Shown: in pieces, positions 1 to 12,268 of the stretch
How positions within the stretch are numbered: the first letter of the stretch is position 1
How the letters are laid out: each line of letters begins with the position of its first letter
Position numbers and translations under genes: made by a program
The notes under the pieces: generated by a model
The model's database searches: none
What the model saw: only the letters and a program-made list of their open reading frames with translations
What the model was told of the DNA's origin: nothing
Assembly: GCA_028291055.1 (NCBI GenBank)
Contig: JAQGIP010000117.1
Location: 1-46,080 of the forward strand
DNA length: 46,080 nucleotides
Direction: 5' to 3'
Source of the DNA: Caulobacter sp.
GTDB taxonomy: Bacteria; Pseudomonadota; Alphaproteobacteria; Caulobacterales; Caulobacteraceae

Positions 1-3135
<3,135 letters not shown>

Positions 3136-3192
3136 GGCGCTAGAATCGCGGAGAATCCCGCCCGAGGGAAGGGCTTTGGCGTGGTCGTCTGA

Positions 3193-4197
3193 CTAGAAGG
3201 GCCAGACGTGGAAGCCGCGTTTCTTCTTCTTCGGCGCTTCCACGGGCTTCTGCTCATTGGCGTCGGCGGGCGGAGCCTGCAGCGCCGGCGTCTCGGCCGG
3301 GGCGGCGGCGGCGGGGCCGCCTTCGCTGGCCGGCGGCGGCAGGGTGGAATCCTTGCCCTGGATCAGGCGCTGGAAGAAGCTCTTCTTGGCGCCCTTCTCC
3401 AGCGGCGGCGTCGCGGGACGCAGGCCCTTGGAGGTCAGCAGCTTGTAGGCGTCCGAATACCAGGGATCGCCCGGGAAGTTGAAGCCCAGCACCGCGCCAT
3501 TGCGCCTGGCCTCATCCGTGAGGCCCAGCGTCAGATAGGCCTCGACCAGGCGGTAGAGGGCTTCCGGCGTGTGTGTGGTGGTCTGATACTTGTCGACCAC
3601 GGTGCGGAAGCGGCCGATGGCCGCCAGCGTCTGGCCTTCGCGCAGATAGTAGCGGCCCACCGCCATTTCCTTGCCGGCCAGCTGGTCGTTGACCATGTCG
3701 ATCTTCAGGCGCGCGTCGGCGGCGTATTCGCTGCGCGGATAGCGGGTGACCACGTCGCGCAGGCCGGCCAGCGCCTGTTCGGTGTAGCCCTGGTCGCGGC
3801 CCACGTCGGTGATCTGCTCGAAATAGCAGATGGCCTTCAGATAGTAGGCGTACACGGCCGAGGGATTGCCCGGGTAGAGCGACAGGAAGCGGTCGGCGTC
3901 CTCGATGGCGTCGGAATACTGGTTGGCCTGATAGTGGGCGTAGGCGGTCATCAGGACCGCGCGGCGGGCCCATTCCGAATAGGGGTGCTGGCGCTCCACT
4001 TCGCGGAAGTAGTCCACCGCTTCGGACCAGGCATGGTGGTCGAGCCGGTCCGCGCCCGTGGCGTAGAGCAGCTCAACCGGGCGCTCCTGGTAGCGAAGCA
4101 CGGGCTTCTTGTGTTTGCCGGCGCAGGCGCTCAAGGCCAGGGCGCAGGTCAGGGCGGCGATGACGACCGCTGAACGGCCCCACTTATGACGAAGCAC
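3193..4197 (-). CDS. bamD: Outer membrane assembly lipoprotein BamD
   Basis: Essential lipoprotein of the BAM complex, which folds beta-barrel proteins into the outer membrane. The 334 residues open with a lipoprotein signal peptide and lipobox L-S-A-C, giving lipidated Cys25. TPR-like helical pairs follow, with typical BamD phrases such as Y-R-E-V/F-R-E-V-E-R-Q-H-P-Y-S and Y-P-R-S-E-Y-A-A-D-A. The last 70 or so residues are a Pro/Ala/Lys-rich tail ending K-K-K-K-R-G-F, longer than in E. coli BamD, as is common in alphaproteobacteria. It sits between lpxC (122 bases upstream) and recN, the order known from Caulobacter. Those 122 bases should hold its promoter, but I recognised no clear -35/-10 pair. 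Confidence 0.95.
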   Translation of the reverse strand: MLRHKWGRSAVVIAALTCALALSACAGKHKKPVLRYQERPVELLYATGADRLDHHAWSEAVDYFREVERQHPYSEWARRAVLMTAYAHYQANQYSDAIEDADRFLSLYPGNPSAVYAYYLKAICYFEQITDVGRDQGYTEQALAGLRDVVTRYPRSEYAADARLKIDMVNDQLAGKEMAVGRYYLREGQTLAAIGRFRTVVDKYQTTTHTPEALYRLVEAYLTLGLTDEARRNGAVLGFNFPGDPWYSDAYKLLTSKGLRPATPPLEKGAKKSFFQRLIQGKDSTLPPPASEGGPAAAAPAETPALQAPPADANEQKPVEAPKKKKRGFHVWPF

Positions 4198-4319
4198 TTA
4201 CCCTCACCTCAGACTCATAGAGCGCGCCCCCGCGCCGACCTGCGCTTCTACACCACGCAAACGCGGGCGCAAATGCGGCGGTGAAGGAATGGAGCGCTGT
4301 ATTATGCCGAGTGCGGCAA

Positions 4320-5213
4320 TCAGACCGCTTCGGCCAAGGCCGGCTCGAAGGTCCGCATGCGCCAGGCCTCGGGCCGGGCCAGCAGCGCGCGCACCACGGC
4401 GTTGTTCAGGCCATGGCCCGCCAGGATGCCTTCGAAGCGGCCGATGATCGGCGCGCCCAGCACATAGAGGTCGCCGATGGCGTCCAGCGCCTTGTGGCGC
4501 ACGAACTCGTCGGGGCGGCGCAGGCCTTCCGGATTGAGGATGCGGTCGCCGTCGATGACCACGGCGTTCTCCATCGAGCCGCCCCGGGCCAGGCCGACGG
4601 CGCGCAGGGCCTCGACGTCCTTCAGGAAGCCGAAGGTACGGCAGTTGGACAGTTCCTTGCGGAAGCTCTGCTCGTCGATCTGGAAGTCCACCCGCTGGCG
4701 GCCGATGGCGGCCGAGGGGAAGGCGATCTCGAAGGCGACTTCAAAGCCGTCGGCGGGGCTGAGCGAGGCGCTCTTGCCGCCCTCCTCCACCACTTCGATC
4801 TTGTCGAGGATCTCGATGTAGCGGCGCGCGGCCTCCTGGCGGCGGCGTCCGGCGCGGTCGAGGATCTGCACGAAGGGTTCGGCCGAGCCGTCGACGATCG
4901 GCACTTCCGGCCCGTCGAGCTCGATGATGGCGTTGTCCACCGACAGCGCGGCGAGCGCGGCCATCAGGTGTTCGATGGTGGAGACGGTGACGTCGGAACT
5001 GTTGGTGATCACCGTGCCCAGCTGGGTGCGGCAGACGGCCTTGGCGGTGGCGGGCACCACGTTGTCGCGGTCCTTCACGTCGGTGCGCACGAAGACGATG
5101 CCGTGGTCGATCGGCGCGGGCCGGATGGCCAGGCGCACATGTTCGCCGGTGTGCAGACCGATTCCGGCGAAGATGGCCGGCCCTGCGAGGGTATGCTGGA
5201 CGTAAGCAGACAC
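4320..5213 (-). CDS. lpxC: UDP-3-O-acyl-N-acetylglucosamine deacetylase LpxC
   Basis: Zinc amidase that catalyses the committed step of lipid A synthesis by deacetylating UDP-3-O-acyl-GlcNAc in the cytoplasm. The 297 residues carry the zinc ligands: His82 in T-I-E-H-L-M-A-A-L, then His and Asp in R-H-K-A-L-D-A-I-G-D. The general-acid His lies in G-H-G-L-N-N near the C terminus. The start is a GTG (V-S-A-Y-V-Q). It is separated from ftsZ by a strong terminator at 5401-5431, so it must have its own promoter within 5214-5400, although I could not pick one out convincingly. Length and motifs are normal for the family. Confidence 0.97.
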   Translation of the reverse strand: MSAYVQHTLAGPAIFAGIGLHTGEHVRLAIRPAPIDHGIVFVRTDVKDRDNVVPATAKAVCRTQLGTVITNSSDVTVSTIEHLMAALAALSVDNAIIELDGPEVPIVDGSAEPFVQILDRAGRRRQEAARRYIEILDKIEVVEEGGKSASLSPADGFEVAFEIAFPSAAIGRQRVDFQIDEQSFRKELSNCRTFGFLKDVEALRAVGLARGGSMENAVVIDGDRILNPEGLRRPDEFVRHKALDAIGDLYVLGAPIIGRFEGILAGHGLNNAVVRALLARPEAWRMRTFEPALAEAV

Positions 5214-5400
5214 GTGACCGACCTTTGGCTACCGACGGGCGCGATGCTGGCGATCGCTTCCCGTCCCACCGTGCCATTTAGGAACAACGGCGCGACGCCA
5301 CAACACAAGCCGTGTTTCGCTTTGTTACTCGGCTAAGCCGTTATTCTGTATGGCCTTTTCGGGGCAAGCTCAGCCACGGCGAAACGCGCCCCAAACAATG

Positions 5401-5431
5401 AAAAACGGCGCCCGCCGGGTGGCGGACGCCG
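5401..5431 (-). terminator. Rho-independent terminator of ftsZ
   Basis: On the minus strand the arm CGGCGTCCGCC, a four-base ACCC loop and the arm GGCGGGCGCCG form an 11-bp stem with a single G-T pair, followed directly by five T residues. It lies 26 bases after the ftsZ stop codon. This is the strongest intrinsic terminator in the window and separates ftsZ from lpxC. Confidence 0.9.
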
Positions 5432-5456
5432 CTGATCTGGATTGCCCGGCGAAAGG

Positions 5457-7028
5457 CTAGTTGGCGAGCCGGCGCAGGAAGGAGGGGATTTCGAGATCCT
5501 CGCCCTCGGCCGACTGTTCGGGCGCGTCCATCGGCTGGGCCGCCGGACGGGCGCCGCCGCCCATCGCCGCGCGGGTCGGGGCGGGAGGAGCCGCGGCCAG
5601 GTCGCGCTGCTGTTGCTGACGCGCGCCGCCGAACAGGCTGAGCCAGCCGCCCTTGTGGGGCCGCCGGTCGTCGCCGAAGTGGCTGTCGACGAACAGGGGC
5701 TCATCGCCCTCCTCCGCCGCCATGGGATCGACGATCTTGGTCACCGTGGGCTGGCTGACCACCGGCGCGGGCGCGGTGTTGGTCAGCACGGGTTCGGCGA
5801 AATAGAGGTCGCGCTGGCTTTCGTCGGTCGCCTCGGCTTCCGGCGCGGCCACGGGAGCCGGAGCTTCGAAGCGGGTGGCGGTCAGGGGGCCGAAGTTGCG
5901 CATGATGGCCGGCGCGGCGGCGGCTGCGGGTTCCGACGCCGCGGCCATCACCGGTTCGGGCATGGCTTCGGCGATCGGCGCCTCGACCGGGGCCCGGTCG
6001 ACGATCAGCGGCTCGGCGCGGGTGTTGCGCACCGGGCGGGATTCGATGGCGGCGATGGAGGCGCCGTCCATGCCGGTGGCGACCACCGACACGCGGATCA
6101 TGCCTTCCAGGCTCGGATCGAAGGCCGCGCCAAAGATGACGTTGGCGTCCACATCCACCTGGTCGGTGATGGCGTTGGCCGCTTCGTCGACTTCCAGCAG
6201 GGTCATGTCCAGGCCGCCGGTCACATTGACCAGCACGGCCTTGGCGCCCTTCAGCGACACTTCGTCGAGCAGCGGGTTGGCGATGGCGTTCTGGGCGGCC
6301 ATCAGGGCGCGGTCTTCGCCGGAGGCTTCCCCGGTGCCCATCATCGCCTTGCCCATTTCGGTCATGACGGTGCGGACGTCGGCGAAGTCGAGGTTGATCA
6401 GGCCCGGCAGCACCATCAGGTCGGTGATGGAGCGCACGCCCGAGTGGAGCACCTGGTCGGCCATGCCGAAGGCTTCGGCGAAGGTCGTGCGTTCATTGGC
6501 GACGCGGAACAGGTTCTGGTTGGGGATGACGATCAGGGTGTCGACGTAGCGTTGCAGCTCGGCGATGCCCGCGTCGGCCAGACGCATGCGGTGGCGGCCT
6601 TCGAAGTGGAAGGGCTTGGTGACCACGCCCACCGTCAGGATGCCGCGCTCGCGGGCTTCCTTGGCGATGATGGGGGCCGCGCCGGTGCCGGTGCCGCCGC
6701 CCATGCCGGCGGTGATGAAGACCATGTGGGCGCCGTCGAGGTGCTCGCCGATCTCGGGAGCCGACTCTTCAGCGGCGCTCATGCCGACCTCGGGGTGGGC
6801 GCCGGCGCCGAGGCCCTGCGTCACCTGCACGCCGAGCTGGACGCGACGGTCCGTCTTGGCGAAGGCCAGTTGCTGCGCGTCGGTGTTGGCGACGACGAAC
6901 TCGACGCCTTCCAGACCCGCTTCGATCATATTGTTTACAGCGTTGCCCCCAGCCCCGCCGATCCCGAAGACGACGATCCTCGGCTTCAGCTCACTGGTTT
7001 GAGGAGGGAGAAACTTAAAAGTGCTCAT
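5457..7028 (-). CDS. ftsZ: Cell division GTPase FtsZ
   Basis: Tubulin homologue that polymerises into the Z-ring at mid-cell. The start is set at the ATG encoding M-S-T-F-K-F, because [11 protein letters not shown] matches the conserved FtsZ N terminus; a longer frame begins nine residues earlier but has no support. The protein is 523 residues: GTPase core to about residue 320 with the tubulin signature G-G-G-T-G-T-G-A-A, then a long Ala/Pro-rich linker of about 180 residues, and the conserved C-terminal peptide [11 protein letters not shown] long linker is typical of Caulobacterales. The gene is set apart from ftsA by 529 bases carrying a CtrA-type box and GANTC sites, and ends in its own terminator, so it is a separately regulated unit. 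Confidence 0.98.
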   Translation of the reverse strand: MSTFKFLPPQTSELKPRIVVFGIGGAGGNAVNNMIEAGLEGVEFVVANTDAQQLAFAKTDRRVQLGVQVTQGLGAGAHPEVGMSAAEESAPEIGEHLDGAHMVFITAGMGGGTGTGAAPIIAKEARERGILTVGVVTKPFHFEGRHRMRLADAGIAELQRYVDTLIVIPNQNLFRVANERTTFAEAFGMADQVLHSGVRSITDLMVLPGLINLDFADVRTVMTEMGKAMMGTGEASGEDRALMAAQNAIANPLLDEVSLKGAKAVLVNVTGGLDMTLLEVDEAANAITDQVDVDANVIFGAAFDPSLEGMIRVSVVATGMDGASIAAIESRPVRNTRAEPLIVDRAPVEAPIAEAMPEPVMAAASEPAAAAAPAIMRNFGPLTATRFEAPAPVAAPEAEATDESQRDLYFAEPVLTNTAPAPVVSQPTVTKIVDPMAAEEGDEPLFVDSHFGDDRRPHKGGWLSLFGGARQQQQRDLAAAPPAPTRAAMGGGARPAAQPMDAPEQSAEGEDLEIPSFLRRLAN

Positions 7029-7124
7029 AGTGGGAACCCGCGCCCTTCCGTCCATTCCGAAGACCCAGCGACCCGCACGCCGGCCATGCCTCCGATGGAC
7101 TGGTTAACGTAACAACCATCATCG

Positions 7125-7139
7125 TTAATCGGCGGTTAA
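7125..7139 (-). promoter_or_regulatory. CtrA-type box upstream of ftsZ
   Basis: The sequence TTAA, seven bases, TTAA is an exact match to the CtrA recognition pattern; read toward ftsZ it is TTAACCGCCGATTAAC, including the favoured trailing C. It lies about 97 bases upstream of the ftsZ ATG. CtrA is known to repress ftsZ in Caulobacter, so both position and pattern fit. A lone TTAA half-site is present at 7104-7107. Binding itself is inferred. Confidence 0.7.
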
Positions 7140-7377
7140 TCGCATACTCTGAGTCGCCGCGACGTCGAGCCGCCACCGGATGGTTTTTCTTAGCCTGTAA
7201 GGGTTTCAGCCCCTTGAGGCGGCGTTAGTTGGATCAGTTTGCCGCAGCCTGTTGCCAAGCTTGATTCGCTGACCTTGCAATGTGTTCAAGGCCTAATGGT
7301 CAATACTGATTGTGCGGCGAGATTGAGTCGCTCGCCGCCTTTCTCAGATTCTGTCTGGGCCGAAGGTCATCCCAAAT

Positions 7378-7518
7378 CCGCTCTTCCCCGCGTAGGCGGG
7401 GACCCAAGCTGAGGATCGGGGAATGGCACTGGCTAATGAGCAAAGCGTGGCGTCCTGTGGACACACAGGGGACAAAATCAGACGCCGCTTGGATCCCCGC
7501 CTGCGCGGGGAAGAGCGG
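7378..7518. repeat. REP-like inverted doublet downstream of ftsA
   Basis: Two 32-base arms, 7378-7409 and 7487-7518, are inverted copies of each other with two mismatches, separated by 77 bases. Each arm is itself a hairpin: stem TCCCCGC, tetraloop GTAG (GCAG in the other copy when read in the same orientation), stem GCGGGGA, flanked by CCGCTCT and CCAAGC. The layout of two inverted short palindromes resembles REP/BIME elements. A related doublet lies at 14599-14724. Confidence 0.8.
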
Positions 7519-7557
7519 AAAAATGGACATGGCTCCTTCGCCGTCGCCAGCCCAGGC

Positions 7558-8895
7558 CTATAGATTGTCGCGCAGCCAGCTGGCCGCGCGGGTCAGGACA
7601 CCCGCGTTAGGGTCCACCGTTTCGCGCTTCACCCGGCCGCCGGCCAGGGCCCGCGACAGCGCCACTTCCCGGGGTCCGAAAGCCGCGCGGTGCAGAACGC
7701 CTGCCGCCGCACAGAAGGCGGGGCCGGACGCCGCGTCGGCCAGGTGCGGGATGCGGCGCGGACGCCCCAGCCGCACGGGCCGGTCGAAGACGCGCACGGC
7801 CACTTCACGCACACCGGCCAGCTGGCTGGCGCCCCCCGTCAGCACGATGCCCGCGCTGGGCTCGACCTGACAGCTGGAGGCTTTGAGCCGCTCGCGCAGC
7901 AGTTCGAGGGTCTCTTCGACGCGGGGCGCGATGATGCCCTTCAGCAGCGAACGCGGCGCGATGACGGGGCCGGCGCCCGGATCGTCGCCGCGCGGCGGCG
8001 CCTCGATCATCTCGCGGTCTTCGTTGGCCGAGGCGATGGCCGAGCCATGCAGCGTCTTGATGCGCTCGGCGCCGGCGATGGAGGTGGAAAGTCCGCGCGC
8101 CACGTCCTGGGTCACATGTCCGCCGCCCACAGCCAGGCTGTCCACGTGCACGAGGCTGCCGCCGGAGAAGACCGACAGCGAGGTCGAGCCGCCGCCCATG
8201 TCGATGCAGATGGCGCCCAGTTCCATCTCGTCGTCCTCGAGCGAGGCCAAGGCGGACGCGAAGGGCGCGGCGACCACGCCCTCGAAGGTCAGGTGAGCGC
8301 GCTCGACGCAGTGGCCGAGGGTCTGGAAGACGCTTTCGCTGATCGAGACGACCAGCAGCTCGAGGCCGAGCGTACGGCCGAACATGGCAATGGGGTCGCG
8401 CACACCCCGTTGACTGTCCACCGACCAGGCGATGGGCAGCAGGTGGATCACCCGGCGGCCCGGCAGCCGCACCTGGGCGAGCGCGGCGGCAATCGCGCGC
8501 TGGCGGTCGTTCTCGGCGATAGGACGCGCGCCCAGGGACACCTGGGCCGCCACGCGGCAGCTGGCCAGCTGGCCGCCGGCGGTGGCCACGGTCACGCCCT
8601 GGACGGACACGCCCGCCACGGTCTCGGCGCGTTCGACGGCCAGCGCGATGGCCTGAGCCGCCTCATCCATGTTGACGACGGCCCCGCCGCGCACGCCGCG
8701 CGACTGGACATAGCCCACCCCCGCGGTGGTCAGCATGCCGTCTTTTTTCGACTGGTCGCCCTTCATGATGAAGCAGGCGACCTTGCTCGCGCCCAGATCG
8801 ACGGCGGCGATCACATTGGAGCGGACAAGCGCCTTCTTCAGCCCCCCCCTCTCACTTTGAGCCCGGGCCGCCCGTCGATCATCAAGGCGCGACAT
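7558..8895 (-). CDS. ftsA: Cell division protein FtsA
   Basis: Actin-fold ATPase that ties FtsZ filaments to the membrane and recruits later divisome proteins. The ATG at 8895 (M-S-R-L-D-D-R) is preferred over a GTG twelve bases upstream because G-G-G-G-G-A lies at ribosome-binding distance. The 445 residues show the phosphate-1 motif A-A-V-D-L-G-A-S-K-V, the 1C domain, the phosphate-2 motif C-I-D-M-G-G-G-S-T and the adenosine motif I-V-L-T-G-G-A-S-Q. The C terminus ends A-A-S-W-L-R-D-N-L, a plausible amphipathic membrane-targeting helix. It follows ftsQ by 16 bases and is probably co-transcribed with M28 peptidase, ddl and ftsQ. Confidence 0.96.
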   Translation of the reverse strand: MSRLDDRRAARAQSERGGLKKALVRSNVIAAVDLGASKVACFIMKGDQSKKDGMLTTAGVGYVQSRGVRGGAVVNMDEAAQAIALAVERAETVAGVSVQGVTVATAGGQLASCRVAAQVSLGARPIAENDRQRAIAAALAQVRLPGRRVIHLLPIAWSVDSQRGVRDPIAMFGRTLGLELLVVSISESVFQTLGHCVERAHLTFEGVVAAPFASALASLEDDEMELGAICIDMGGGSTSLSVFSGGSLVHVDSLAVGGGHVTQDVARGLSTSIAGAERIKTLHGSAIASANEDREMIEAPPRGDDPGAGPVIAPRSLLKGIIAPRVEETLELLRERLKASSCQVEPSAGIVLTGGASQLAGVREVAVRVFDRPVRLGRPRRIPHLADAASGPAFCAAAGVLHRAAFGPREVALSRALAGGRVKRETVDPNAGVLTRAASWLRDNL

Positions 8896-8911
8896 CAAAT
8901 CCCCCACTGTA

Positions 8912-9829
8912 CTAAAGCCCGTCCGCCACCGGTTTGGTCACCGGGGGAGCCGTGGCCCCCTCGCGTTGCCGCACCACCACCTGGTTCGGCTCGCGCAGGT
9001 CGATGCGCGCGAAACCCAGGTCCAATATCCGTTGCCGCTCGTTCAGCTGTTCCAGCTGCACCAGGGCGGAATCCTCGCCCACGGCCGGCAGCTGAACCAG
9101 CGTGCCGTCCTTCATCTTCAGGTCCCAGCGCCGGCCATCGACCCGCACCAGGGCCTCGAGCCTGGGTTTCAGCCAAGGCCGCTGGGCCAGTTCGCCCAGG
9201 ATGGTCGGAGCGGCCTCATCGGCGCCCGCGCCTACGATCAGCGGCAGGTCGGGGAAGCGGCCGGGGTCGGCCTCGCGCACGGTCTTGCCGTCGAGATCGA
9301 CGACCAGGGTCTGGCCGCCATGCTGCCACACGGCCATCGGCGTGCGCTCGGTCACCGCCAGCACCAGGGTGTCGGGCAGCAGGCGCACCACACGCACCTC
9401 CTTGACCCAGCCCACGGCCAGCAGGCGCGCGCGCACCTCGGCGAGATTGACGGTCAGGATCGGCTGGCCGGGGGTAATCCCGGCGGCGCGCAGGATGTCG
9501 GCGCTGGCCATGGCCGAGGCGCCCTGGACGTGCACGTCCTTGACCCTGAAGCCCACGGCGGCGGTCTCATCCGCGATGCCGTTGGCGATCGACTGCACCA
9601 GCCGCTCGCCGCGGTGCTGGGTGGCCAGGGTAACGATAAGACCGAGGGCCAGAACGCCGACGGCTATCGAGCCGGCGACGATGGGCGGCATGCGCACGGC
9701 GCGGGCTGCATGCAGCTTCGCGGCGGACGCGGGGACGCCGGGCCTTCCTCGGCCCTTCTTGGGACTGGCGGGCGCTTTGGCCCGAGGTCGGGCGTTAGAG
9801 CGCCCTCCCCCCCGCACTGCCGCGGGCAT
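8912..9829 (-). CDS. ftsQ: Cell division protein FtsQ
   Basis: Bitopic divisome protein that links early and late division proteins. The start at 9829 (M-P-A-A-V-R-G-G-G) is chosen because GGAGG sits six bases upstream; an ATG at 9835 and a TTG at 9844 overlap or precede that site. The 305-residue product has a basic Arg/Lys/Pro-rich cytoplasmic tail of about 45 residues, one membrane helix (about residues 43-65), the POTRA segment [10 protein letters not shown] and the FtsQ beta domain. Its start lies inside the 3' end of ddl, an overlap of about 35 bases, so translation is probably coupled. Confidence 0.93.
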   Translation of the reverse strand: MPAAVRGGGRSNARPRAKAPASPKKGRGRPGVPASAAKLHAARAVRMPPIVAGSIAVGVLALGLIVTLATQHRGERLVQSIANGIADETAAVGFRVKDVHVQGASAMASADILRAAGITPGQPILTVNLAEVRARLLAVGWVKEVRVVRLLPDTLVLAVTERTPMAVWQHGGQTLVVDLDGKTVREADPGRFPDLPLIVGAGADEAAPTILGELAQRPWLKPRLEALVRVDGRRWDLKMKDGTLVQLPAVGEDSALVQLEQLNERQRILDLGFARIDLREPNQVVVRQREGATAPPVTKPVADGL

Positions 9830-10742
9830 ACGCATCCTCCACAATCCAAAGCACCAGGGCGTCGAACGCGACGCCGGTATGGGCCGCCTGCTCCGGAGCG
9901 AGAGAGGTGGGGGTCATGCCGGGCTGCGTGTTCACCTCCAGAAGGACCAGAAGGTCGTTAATGTCGTCATAACGGAAGTCACTTCGGGTCACACCTTGGC
10001 AACCAAGTGCGGCGTGAGCCTTCTCCGCCATGCGTAGCGCGCGCTCGTATGCCGCGGCAGGAATGTCGGCCGGAAACACGTGCACGGAGCCGCCTTCGCC
10101 GTACTTGGCCTCGTAGTCGTAGAAGCCGCTGCGGGGCTGGATGTCGGTGACCCCGATGGCCTTGCCGTCCATCACCGCCACGGCCAGTTCCTTGCCGGCG
10201 ATATAGGGCTCGATCATCACCTCGTCGCCGAAGGTCCAGGCCGGCGCCGTCAGTTCCTGGGGCGGACGGTTGGCGCCCTCGAACACCAGGAAAACGCCGA
10301 CGGACGACCCCTCGGCATTGGGCTTCACCACATAGGGCGGCGCCATGACGTGGCTGCGTGCGGCTTCCCAGCGGTTGTAGAGCCCACCGCCCGGCACCGT
10401 GACGCCGGCGGCGGCCAGCACGGCCTTGGACTTGGCCTTGTCCATCGCCAAAGCAGACGCCAGCACGCCGGAGTGGCTGTAGGGGATGGCCAGGGTCTCC
10501 AATATGCCCTGAACGCAACCGTCCTCGCCCCATTCGCCGTGCAAGGCGTTGAACACCACGTCGGGCTTCAGCGCCGCCAGCACCTGGGCCAGGTCGCGCC
10601 CCGCATCGACGCGGGTCACCGTCGCGCCATTGGCCTCCAGCGCCTTGGCGCATTCCTCGCCGGAGACCAGGCTGACCTCGCGTTCGGACGACAGCCCGCC
10701 CAACAGAACGGCCACATGGTGGCCGGATAGCTTGCCGCTCAT
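9795..10742 (-). CDS. ddl: D-alanine--D-alanine ligase
   Basis: ATP-grasp ligase that makes D-Ala-D-Ala for the peptidoglycan stem peptide. The 315 residues begin [16 protein letters not shown], the classic Ddl N terminus. They also contain L-H-G-E-W-G-E-D-G, the ATP-grasp segment [14 protein letters not shown], and the C-terminal metal-binding E-V-N-T-Q-P-G-M-T. The ATG overlaps the stop codon of the upstream M28 peptidase as ATGA, and the 3' end overlaps ftsQ. Length and motifs are normal for DdlB, which in related genomes follows murB directly or nearly so. Confidence 0.97.
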   Translation of the reverse strand: MSGKLSGHHVAVLLGGLSSEREVSLVSGEECAKALEANGATVTRVDAGRDLAQVLAALKPDVVFNALHGEWGEDGCVQGILETLAIPYSHSGVLASALAMDKAKSKAVLAAAGVTVPGGGLYNRWEAARSHVMAPPYVVKPNAEGSSVGVFLVFEGANRPPQELTAPAWTFGDEVMIEPYIAGKELAVAVMDGKAIGVTDIQPRSGFYDYEAKYGEGGSVHVFPADIPAAAYERALRMAEKAHAALGCQGVTRSDFRYDDINDLLVLLEVNTQPGMTPTSLAPEQAAHTGVAFDALVLWIVEDAYARGSAGGRAL

Positions 10743-12151
10743 TTGGCCCCCAGGGCGCGGAAATCGATGTCACTGTCGGCGATCAGATAGACCAGCGCCG
10801 CCCAGGCCGCGACGTTGCGGTTGAACTTCACCGGATCGACGGCCTCGAAGGTGTCGTCGGCCGAGTGGTGCAGGTCGAAATAGCGGCTGGCGTCCTGGTT
10901 CAGCGAGAACACCGGCGCGCCGGCGCCCTGGATCTCCTCGACGTCCGAGCCGGCGTTCTTGGCCGCCTCGGAGATGGTCATGATCTTCAGGGGCGCCAGC
11001 ACGCTCGCCGCCTGCATCATCACGGGGTTGGAATAGGAGCCCTTAGGAACCTGCAGGCTGTAGATGTCGTCGGAGCCGAGATCGCTTTCGCCGGCGACGA
11101 TGATCTTGCCGAGCTCGTCCTTGTGGGCGGCATAGAAGGCCTCGCCCGCCCCGCCCGTCTCTTCCGAGCCCCACATGACCACGCGGATGGTGCGGCGCGG
11201 ATGGCGCGGCAGCTGGCCGATCAGGGTGGCGGCGGCGGTGGTGATGGCCACGCCCGCCCCGTCGTCGATGGCGCCCGTGCCCGGGTCCCAGCTGTCGAGG
11301 TGCCCGCCGATGACGATCACTTCGTCGGACTTCTCGGAGCCCACGATGTCGCCCACCACGTTCCAGGCCATGGTGTCGGCGTGGGTGGTGTTGGCAAGCT
11401 TCAGGCGGATATGCACCGGGCCGCGCGTCGACAGGCGGTCGATCAGGTTGGCGTCGGGCACGCCCAGGGCGGCGACCGGGATCTGGGGCCCGCCGGCGTC
11501 ATAGCGCATGGCGCCCGCATGAGGCTGGCGCGACTGGCTGGTGGAAACCGAGCGCAGCAGATAGGCGACCGCCCCCTTGCGCGCCACGGTGGAGCCCAGG
11601 TAGCGCGACTGCACCGCCACGCCATAGCCCGAGCCGTCCTGGGTGCGGACCATGGGCATGTTCAGCACCACGATCTTGCCGGTCAGCGAACCGTCCGCAA
11701 CGGCGCGCAGCTCGGCGATGGTGTGGAACACCACCGCGTCGCCCTCGAGGCCGCCGGCCGGTGTGGCGATCGTACCGCCCAGGCCCAGGACCGACAGCTT
11801 GAAGGGATAGGGCGCCGTGATCTCCGCCGACTCCTCGCCCCGCTGCCACGAGGGCTTGGCGAAGGGCTCGGCATGGACGTTGGTAAAACCCAGGGCCTTC
11901 AGCTTGGCGATCCCCCAGTCGCGGGCCCGCTCGGCGGCCGGGCTGCCGGCCGGACGCGGGCCGATCTCGCTGGTCAGCGACTCCAGCACGCTCATCCCGG
12001 TCGCGTCACTCAGCGCCCTGTCGCGCAACCCGGTTGCGGTGGCGACAGGATCGGGGCGGGCCGGCGGGGTCGGAGCGGGCTTGGGTTTGGCTTGCACGGA
12101 GGCAACGGTGAGGAGGCTCGCGGCGAGCGCGAGGGAGAGGATTTGGCGCAT
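10739..12151 (-). CDS. Secreted M28-family zinc metallopeptidase
   Basis: Exported aminopeptidase or carboxypeptidase of family M28. The start is set at M-R-Q-I-L-S-L, which opens a clear signal peptide ending V-Q-A near residue 22; the open frame continues upstream to 12820 but that part lies antisense to the RDD gene and has no signal. The 470 residues include a PA-domain-like insert and zinc ligands in the expected order: H-L-D (about 284-286), A-I-D-D-G-A-G-V, the catalytic S-E-E-T-G (about 330), E-S-D and H-H-S-A-D-D-T near 428. The stop overlaps the ddl ATG by four bases (ATGA). It therefore heads the ddl-ftsQ-ftsA unit. Substrate unknown; a cell-wall peptide role is only suggested by context. 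Confidence 0.92.
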   Translation of the reverse strand: MRQILSLALAASLLTVASVQAKPKPAPTPPARPDPVATATGLRDRALSDATGMSVLESLTSEIGPRPAGSPAAERARDWGIAKLKALGFTNVHAEPFAKPSWQRGEESAEITAPYPFKLSVLGLGGTIATPAGGLEGDAVVFHTIAELRAVADGSLTGKIVVLNMPMVRTQDGSGYGVAVQSRYLGSTVARKGAVAYLLRSVSTSQSRQPHAGAMRYDAGGPQIPVAALGVPDANLIDRLSTRGPVHIRLKLANTTHADTMAWNVVGDIVGSEKSDEVIVIGGHLDSWDPGTGAIDDGAGVAITTAAATLIGQLPRHPRRTIRVVMWGSEETGGAGEAFYAAHKDELGKIIVAGESDLGSDDIYSLQVPKGSYSNPVMMQAASVLAPLKIMTISEAAKNAGSDVEEIQGAGAPVFSLNQDASRYFDLHHSADDTFEAVDPVKFNRNVAAWAALVYLIADSDIDFRALGAK

Positions 12152-12268
12152 GTTTCGCCGGTGCGCCCGCGCGCGCGGGAAGTCAAGCTGGGCGCCGGTG
12201 ATTGCAAGCCGCGCGGCGCGGGTTAACGTGACCGGCCGGCGGGGGGCCGGCAGGGGGAATCCAACGCC

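Larger units (their letters stand above)
7029..7557. other. Long ftsA-ftsZ intergenic region with GANTC sites
   Basis: These 529 bases hold no credible gene. The part nearest ftsZ has the CtrA-type box (7125-7139). GANTC sites, the CcrM methylation target in Caulobacterales, occur at 7151-7155, 7263-7267 and 7325-7329. A hairpin with 8-bp arms GCGGCGAG/CTCGCCGC spans 7314-7338. The part nearest ftsA holds the REP-like inverted doublet (7378-7518). No strong Rho-independent terminator for ftsA is visible. A 76-codon minus-strand frame at 7300-7530 is a translation of the repeat and is not a gene. Confidence 0.6.

Noticed and set aside
5442..7112. 556-codon plus-strand frame opposite ftsZ
   Set aside because: Shadow of a secure gene; begins and ends almost with ftsZ and has no recognisable motif.
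7186..7222. Possible terminator around AAGGG...CCCTT upstream of ftsZ
   Set aside because: Only a 5-bp stem and no T-tract following on the strand that would need it.
7300..7530. 76-codon minus-strand frame between ftsA and ftsZ
   Set aside because: It is a translation through the REP-like inverted doublet. Such repeat-derived peptides are often misannotated.
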